Under the pieces are notes generated by a model that saw nothing but the letters and a program-made list of their open reading frames with translations, ran no database searches and was not told where the DNA came from. The translations under genes and the position numbers were made by a program. Below are positions 56,364 through 64,000 of a DNA stretch of 64,000 bases, in pieces. The first letter of the stretch is position 1, and the number at the start of each line of letters is the position of its first letter. Source of the stretch: Congeria kusceri (lineage: Eukaryota; Mollusca; Bivalvia; Myida; Dreissenidae); assembly GCA_027627225.1 (NCBI GenBank), contig CM051038.1, positions 37,738,341 to 37,802,340 of the forward strand. The letters are read 5' to 3'.

Positions 56364-57923
56364 AAACAAGAAACGTGGAAATTCCACGAAAACCAACTTT
56401 TTCAAACGTAATGCATAAAAGTCAGTACAATAATGAAAGAAAGTTCTGGGTGCAAGGCGAAGGTCATACACCTATGGCTAGGAAAGGGTGACCTTGACCG
56501 TGCAATCCAAAGCAAGGTCTCAATATAAGGTACTTACATTTGAAGTATCATTACTACATCTAAATTTGTTCTTAAGATAGTGGAAACCATTTTTCATTTT
56601 TAGTAATGGCAACATTGACCCCCACCCACCGCATATGAAATCACAAGCGAGGTCTAGATATAAGGTATCTACATTTAAAGTTTCATTAAAATATCACAAT
56701 TCGTTCTCTAGGTATTAAGTGAAATCTGTTTTTTCTATTTTTAGCAATGGTGACCTTGACCCCACACACCCTATATGCAATCTAATGTGAGGTCTCAATA
56801 TGAGGTAAACACATGTGAAGTTTCATTAAAATATCTCAATGTGTTCTCAATTTATTGAGCAGAAACCATTTTTCTATTTTATGTAATGGTGACTTAGACC
56901 CTGACCCACCTACCCCATATGCAATCCCAAGCAAGGTCTCGATATAAGGTATCTATTTATGAAGTTTCATTAAAATATCTCAATTCGTTCTCAAGTTAAT
57001 GAGAGGAAACCGTTTTTCTATTTTTAGTAACAGTGACCTTGACCCCACCCACCCCGTATCCAATCCCAAGCGATGTATCCATATAAGGTATCTATTATGA
57101 AGTTTCATTAAAATATCTCCATGCATTCTCAAGTTATTGAGCAGAAACCATTCTTCTATTTTTAGTAACAGTGACTTTGACCTTGACCCCCACCGACCCT
57201 AAATGCAATCCCAAGCGAGGTCTCAATATAAGGTATCAATGTATGAAGTTTTATTAAAACATCTCTATGAGTTTTCCAGTTATTGAGCGGACACCGTTTT
57301 TCTATTTTTAGTAACAGTGACCTTTACCTTGACCCCACCCACCCCATATGCAATCCCAAGCGAGGTCTCGATACAGATATCTATGTATGAAGTTTCAAGA
57401 AAATATCTCGATGCATTCTCAAGACGAAGTTATTAAGCAAAAACCATTATTCTATTTTTAGTAACGATGACCCTGACCTTGATCCTACACCCCCATATGC
57501 AATCCAAGCGAGGTCTTGATATACGGAATCTATGTATGAAGTTTCATTACAATAGCTCAATGCGTTCTAGAGTTTTCTAGTTACTGAGCGGAAACCGTTC
57601 TTCTATTTTTAGTAACAGTGACCTTTACCTTGACCCCACCAACCCCATATGCAATCCCAAGCGAGATCTCGATACATATCTCTTTGTATGAAGTTTCAAT
57701 AAAATATCTTGATGCATTCTCAAGTTATTGAGCAAAAACCATTTTTCTATTTTTAGTAGCGGTGACCCTGACCTTGACCCTACTCACCCCATATGGAATC
57801 CAAAGCGAGGTCTTGATATAAGGAATCTATGTATGAAGTTTCATTACAATAGTTCAATGCGTTCTCGAGTTTGAGGGCGGAAACGAAAAGTTGATGCCGC
57901 CACTCCGCCCTCCCGCCCGCCCG
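56364..57923 (-). mobile_element. Family II element, mirror copy
   Basis: Mirror of 38386-39945. The microsatellite at about 57904-57925 reads as a cleaner CCCGCCCGCCCGCC than the left-arm copy. Confidence 0.8.
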
Positions 57924-58267
57924 CCTAACGACATACCCCAATCTAATAACCGAAATGTTTCTTCGAAAATTTTGGTTAATTAGTAGGTTTGAAAACTGTG
58001 TTTAAAGTTTCGTATGTCCGAATATTTATTCCAAATAACTGGATTACTACATTCTGCAAAGTCCCAATTTTAATTCGACAAACTAATTATAGCACGCGCA
58101 CCTGCGCACAGCAACCAACCTTGAAAACCAATCAGAAGGGCCAGACCGATGGGTCACCCTACATATGTAACAGGTATTTAGAGGGAGCGCAATCTAGGCT
58201 GTACTTTGGCAAAATATTGTCGAGTTCGAACTGTTTTTTACTTTTATTTGAAATATTATCAATTGAA

Positions 58268-59009
58268 CTATAATTGTTACATGAGTGACGGATATACCCC
58301 CACAATATGGCCTTGTCACAAAACTATGGCATCCATTCGAAAGAAATGTGCAGAGAGAATGCTTTAATTTGTAAATGGTCAACAGTGTATTTGGAAAAAA
58401 TTAATTTCAATAGGAGCCATAACTCTGTCAACATTTAGTGGTTTGTAACCAAGTTAAACTTGATCTGTATTTTATGATGTTACACCTATGTACCAAATAT
58501 AAGTTAAATATGTGAAGCCTTTCATGAGATATTGTCCATGTTTTTTTCGGGATGATGCTAAACATATATACCAAGAATTAATTGAACATGTCAAGCCATT
58601 CTTGAGTTATCGTCCTAAAATCATGTTTTAGGGAATTTTAAGTCAAAAAGGGGCCATAACTCTGTCAAAATTTAGTGGTTTGTATCCAACATTGAACTTG
58701 ACCTGTATTCTATGATGTTACACATGTGTACCGAAAAATTATTTGAATATGTCAAGCCTTTCTTGAGTTATCATCCGGAAACCATGTGTTTAGGGAATTT
58801 TAAGTCGAAAAGGGGCCATAACTCTGTCAAAATTTAGTGGTTTGTAACCAACATCGAACTTGACCTGTATTCTATGATGTTACACATGTGTACCACAAAT
58901 TATTGGAATATGTCAAGCCTTTCTTGAGTTATCATCCGGAAACCAACAACCAACAGACCGACGGATATACTCCTATATAACCCCTCTTAACTTCGTTTGT
59001 GGGGGTATA
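58268..59009 (-). mobile_element. Family E element E2, mirror copy
   Basis: Mirror of 37300-38041. Confidence 0.75.
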
Positions 59010-59598
59010 ACTACATATTCATTCATGACTCATTTAAAGGTTACCCGTTATTACCGAGTTATTGTACTCAGTGAGTCTTAGGTTGAGTTATCCAGGTGTA
59101 TGTACACTTTTTTTTTTCACTATTTTTTTTATTTCCCCAATGCTTTATGTATAACATCCCTTTGCTTAACATGCTGAGATACCAACCATATTGTCCGCAT
59201 CCGCATAAAATTGCACACCGCGTGATTTCTTGCGGACGGCTTTTGCGGATATGGACTACAGACATATGGAAACGGTCCAACTGTTTTCAACTGTTGTTTT
59301 TTGCGGATGCAGATATGCGCAAAGTGGATACGGACGTATGGAAAAGCACCATTAAATTGAGGCATATTTTCCATTTTTTTCTCTGGGATAAATATTTCAA
59401 TAAAGTTTAATTTATGTAAAAAATGGCTACTGATTCTTATTCCTTGGAACTAACTTAGATAGTGTTGATTCAACTGTATGTTCAACATAAAGTCTATCTA
59501 CTGAAAGCAATACTATGTCCTCTTAACAAACAAATACGAATGTAAAGTATAACAGTTCAATTTCAACCTTCATATTGGATCTATGTACATATAATGTT

Positions 59599-60785
59599 AC
59601 AAGAGCTGTCAGAGGACAGCGCGCTCAACTATTCAAAGTATTTCAGTAGGTACAAATTTTGGAAAGTTTTTTGTTTGTTTGGATTTTTTCGCTGTTTTAA
59701 CAGTATTTCAGTCATATCACGGCGGTCAGTTAACCTTATCACACTGTTCCTGGGCAAGCTTAGCCTATCTAAGCTGTTTACCAGTACTAAGTGCACATAC
59801 CTATGTCAGTAACTGACAATTGCCCTACTTGAATCAGAGGTAGGGGGATAATGGCCGTAGAAATAATGTCATGATCAATCCTCACACAAGCTATGTGGCC
59901 GGGCTGGGACTCAAACTCACGATCCCCGGATTGACAGTCCAGCGCTCTACCAACTGAGCTAGCCGGAAAAGAGTAAGGGGCATACATTTGTTGAAATATT
60001 AACCTGAGCTATGGCGATTGTTTCATAAATTTATTTCAAGTTTAAAGTTAAAACTTTATGTAGTTAGAAATTATAAGGCTTTAGAACAAAAACATTTACC
60101 TGAAAAATGGGTAGTCCTCTGTCAAAATACAAAACAGAGTCATGGGGATTGCTGCACCTGATGCTGGAGTTGATTACAACGATGTGTTACCAAGTTTTTG
60201 AATAAAAACATAAATTAAAAAATCTACATGAAAAATGACATAACTGAGTCAAAATATAAAACAGAGTTATGGTGAATGTTGCACCTGATTCTGGAGTTGA
60301 TGGCAAAGGTATTTTCCAAGCTTCAAATGAAATACCTATGAGGTTTTGAAGTTACAAGACAGCTGAATAAAAACTTATACCAAAAAATCAATGTGAAAAA
60401 GGGGCATAACTCTGTTAAAATACAAACCTAAGCTTGCAAGAATATTGCACCTGATGCTGGAGTTAATGACAAAGGTACATTCCAAGTTTCAAGTGAATAA
60501 CTTGGGTAGTGTTGAAGTTATAAGACATTTGAATATTAACTTTAGCCAGACAATCTATGAAAAATGGGTATAACTCGGTCAAAATACAAAACAGAGTTAT
60601 GGGGAATGTTGCATCTGATGCTGGAGTTAATGAAAAAGGTACATTCCAAGCTTCAAGAAAATAACTTATGTAGTTTTGAAGTTACAATACTTCTGAAAAT
60701 AAACTTTAACCAAGTTCTGATGGGAACGTCGACACTGGGGCCAATAGGAATTAGCACACCTAGCTATTCTTTGAAAAGTCGAGCT
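59599..60785 (-). mobile_element. Family F element F2, mirror copy
   Basis: Mirror of 35553-36708 with the 31 bp missing from the left arm present (about 60610-60645). It includes the SINE-1 copy. Confidence 0.8.
59667..59966 (-). mobile_element. SINE-1, mirror copy
   Basis: Same SINE as 36341-36640. The head begins CCGGCTAGCTCAG here rather than ATGGCTAGCTCAG. Confidence 0.75.
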
Positions 60786-61111
60786 AAAAATGGAAATACC
60801 CATAAAGGTAATAAAAGCCACAGTAAATTATGGTCTGTGTAAAAAAAAGCAAAGTTACCATTGATGTAATCAGGCGTAATTTTCTTCTGTCTGTTGGAGA
60901 CCTAGACTTTTATGTCAACTGTGAAAAGGACTTTGGTGGCGTCAATCATGTTCTCAAACTGATGCCATAGTCTGTCTGTGAACGCGAGCGTGGGACTGTC
61001 AATGTCAACTGAAACATTCAAACATACTGGTGCAATAACTAAATCCGGAAATCCGGACACCTCAAACAAAATGTGTTGTTGGTATGATCAAGACACATAC
61101 TTATATCGTAT

Positions 61112-62333
61112 CAGGGCTTTCCTTTGACCCGAGCTCCCGGGTTTTGACGCATGGGAATTTTAAAATACGCTTGTTTGACTCGCGAGGTAATTACTTCATG
61201 CGTCACCTTTGACCCGGTGCAATTTCTGGACTTGCGATATACAGTGCAACTCTGGCTGATTATCCCAATCAGTCAAACAGCGATGTCAAAGTTGATAAAA
61301 CACTCAACGATTATTGGTTGGAGGCGAGTCAATCTTTAAATAGATGCTGCCCATCAGCGGTCAAGTTACTGTGTAGCTCCGCCCATTAGGCGGAGTTTTG
61401 TTGCTCAGAAAAATCTATATTGACCAATTAAAACGCATAGTTATATATATTAGTGGCGGATCCGTGGTCTAGTGGTAACGCACTGGTTTCACAACTCACG
61501 GGTCGCAGGTTCGAGCCCCCGCTACACCCTAACCTACTAACTCGTCTTTCGCATGAGACGTTAAACCGAGGTGCAGTGTACTAGGTGCTTCACACCGGGC
61601 ACTAAAAGACCCAGGGTCGTCTCTGGAACGGGGCGTCTCCTGTATCTTGCACTATCCCTCGTAACCCAACTAACAAGTCTTCTGGGGGCGATGACCATAT
61701 GGGAGAGAATCCCGGTGCACTCGATAAAAATGTACCACACACATAGTTATATACACTTCCAATGACATGAACTATTGCCCAATCGGCGTAATATACATGT
61801 ATCCACACTTTATTTAATGTACATGCGTTCGCTAGAGTATGTTTATTCCCGAGCATTAAACGTTTAAAACACAATTTACTCACCGCTACCTTTGTTGATA
61901 ATATCCACATTTAGTCTAGTTCCTAAATATAAAGGCATTGTTTTTAATTACTTTCCTTTAAAAAAGGTAAAATATAATTCCAAAATTTGAAAATTCTGAC
62001 TTTTACGTAACATTTCTTATATCTGAAATATCCAACATTCAATTTTAGTGTAAGAGTGTCATAAACACATGTCTTAATAGTCTGTGTATTTCACGTAAAT
62101 TATTTTTTGTTTTCTAGAAAAGCGGGCGAAAGTTATGCTGACACTGACGACGTCAATAAAAATATTAAATTAATACAAATAATAATAAAAAGAAGGAAAA
62201 CAAATATAAACTACCCACAAAACATTGACTCTTGAAGTTTATATCTGACTCTTGGGTAATTTGATTTTGACTCTTGAAAATTTGACCCCAAGATTCATTG
62301 ACTCTTGAAATTCAAAGTCTAAGGAAAGCCCTG
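61112..62333. mobile_element. Possible non-autonomous hAT-like element, mirror copy
   Basis: Mirror of 31920-33144, with CAGGGCTTTCCTTTGAC and GTCTAAGGAAAGCCCTG at the ends. About 3 bp shorter. Confidence 0.5.
61448..61741 (+). mobile_element. SINE-2, mirror copy
   Basis: Flanked by CATAGTTATATA at 61436-61447 and 61742-61753. It differs from the left-arm copy by several substitutions (CCGTGG versus CCTTGG in the head, CCCCCGC versus CTACCGC) and small indels. Confidence 0.75.
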
Positions 62334-64000
62334 GGTATCAATTGATGCACGCACCTGTCTCATAAACGTATGTAAAGTTTGAACAGAATCAATAGAGTAT
62401 CAATTCATTAACTTACTATTGTTTTTTTATGCCTTTCAAACGTAAACATATGCACATGGGGGATTGAAATCAAAATAGTATATCCAGATTCCAGTAAGAT
62501 TTTGACCAAAGCGTAAGATTAAACCAAACTTATTATGGTTAACTTTTTACTTTTGTTTGATGCCATTATCCAGAGAAATCGTCCAAAAACCAGCAAGTGT
62601 CCGGATTTAGGTACTTCACCCGTGCACGTAATAAAATAAGAGACAAAATTTAACATGCTTCTGATAACTTTGTAAAACATTAAATACTACACTAAGTTAC
62701 AAAGTTCTTTTATTATTTGTTTTTCTTTTTTTTCAAACATCTGGATTAGCAAGATGTGGACGAACTTTTTAAGAGTTTATATGTTTTAAATTAAAGCAAG
62801 ATTTTAGAACCTGGGCAGTACTATTTTACGAAAATATCTTCACATATTCACATATGGACACCTTTATATAATGATAGTAAGGCTAAACAAAATAATGATT
62901 TGTTTCTCAGGCAGCGCCCCAACATTTTTTTATGGCCATCCACACATTTTTTATTAACTATTTTTTGACGATCGCGCCCGGGTTTTAAAGAAATATGTTA
63001 CTAAAAATAAAACTTTGCAGAAAGTGTTTCTAATGGGCATGTAACCGAACAAAAAACAAAAAGTATGCATTGAAATCTGTGAATTATTAACATTTTGGTA
63101 ACTTGCTATCGTCTTTTCTCTGTATGCAATAACTGGTGATGACTCTGGAGTAAACAAGAATGTACATTATAGTATATTCCGTTCGTACCAAGTGGTTTTG
63201 AACAATGCCTTTCATATATAAGAAACAGATTTCAGCAAACAAACACCATAAACGTTCATAAGAACTATAACTAAAATTACGACGTATTAATTTAGATCCC
63301 ATGGACAGCGGCTTAAAATTAAACGAATCAGCATTTTAACATAGCGGAAGAAGAGTAACCCGGTGGAGATTTCGGTATTTCCAGTAACTTTCTTCCTGTC
63401 TGATTTAATTATATAAATCGGATATACACAATTTGTGAAATACTGTGTATATTTTGAAAAACAAAGTCATATTCGATTGGGAACCTTTATAAATATCGTT
63501 TATTTGTTGATTTAAACTTTTGTTTCGTAGATGCTTTTGCGTGTCCATTCCATATTTTTTTTAAGAAAATCTGTGTCAATATAAGTCATATGGAAATAAA
63601 GGAAAATGCCAGCTGCATTGACAAGTGTTGATTTTGCTTTCCAAAAATGATTGGTGGTTTATTGCAAAAATAACTCATATTTTTTAGAATTATAAAAATA
63701 TGTTTTACGAAAAGTTAAATTCTATAAATAGAAGTACTTTAATGCTGATGGTATGTCAATTTGAAGGCACTTATGTTAATTCTGAACATTCAAATTAATT
63801 GTCTTTTTACGTCAGCTTGCATAAATGACAGTTTGTGATTAATAATTCTATTTGATTAATAAATCTATACTTTGAATTTTATGTGTATGTTTTTATTAAA
63901 ACGTAAAATTGTCTTTAATCTGTACTTATTTACTTGTTTTAATAAGCCACTACATAGTTCCAATAGAAAAGAGTTGGAGAAAAAAAATAAAAAAATAAAA
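62334..64000. other. Outer right arm, no gene recognised
   Basis: Mirror of about 30252-31919. It carries the inverted terminus of the 31633 unit (near 62600-62625) and otherwise unassigned AT-rich sequence. Confidence 0.5.

Larger units (their letters stand above)
48923..64000 (-). repeat. Right arm of giant inverted duplication
   Basis: Reverse complement of the left arm without the LINE. It begins TTGAAGTTACCAAACG and is still matching at the last base of the window, where its A-rich end mirrors the T-rich stretch at 30252. The true outer limit is therefore unseen. Confidence 0.95.

Overview
This is a eukaryotic, AT-rich, repeat-dominated window with no complete single-copy host gene that I can recognise. 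The repeats point to a mollusc, most likely a bivalve (inference). They are mainly non-autonomous elements with tandem cores of about 130-180 bp, a GTCC/GTCGGTC-type microsatellite near one end and a hairpin near the other. This is the layout of bivalve 'pearl'-type and Helentron-derived elements, and tRNA-headed SINEs accompany them. The only long protein-coding frames belong to mobile elements.

Positions 1-30251 form a mosaic. Tandem-core arrays lie at 0.2-2.1, 2.8-4.1, 5.4-6.8, 11.2-12.0, 13.1-14.8, 15.4-17.8, 18.0-18.8, 19.2-19.8, 21.8-23.8 and 25.9-29.2 kb. Inside this mosaic, 7227-11150 is a complete-looking hAT DNA transposon. It has 14-bp perfect terminal inverted repeats and a minus-strand transposase gene. 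I reconstruct that gene as a 73-bp first exon (10815-10887) joined across a 720-bp GT-AG intron to a large second exon carrying one frameshift. A 328-bp Harbinger-like MITE with a TAA target duplication (15666-15993) and a 5'-truncated SINE with an 8-bp target duplication (14026-14239) are also resolved to the base.

From about 30252 to the end, the window is one giant inverted duplication. The left arm (30252-47386) is repeated in reverse complement as the right arm (48923-64000, running off the window end) around a 1536-bp unduplicated spacer. Spot comparisons found no difference in the innermost few kb, and scattered substitutions and small indels further out. A 2082-bp 5'-truncated non-LTR retrotransposon (33274-35355) sits in the left arm only. 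The right arm keeps the exact empty site between 60982 and 60983, so the insertion post-dates the duplication, or the arms are two joined haplotypes.

Most families with a visible 3' end finish in the same way: a short perfect or near-perfect hairpin followed by a few bases and CTTGT or CTAGT, often preceded by an inverted copy of the 5' terminus. This shared grammar, plus swapping of the core arrays between different ends, is the most system-like signal here besides the palindrome.
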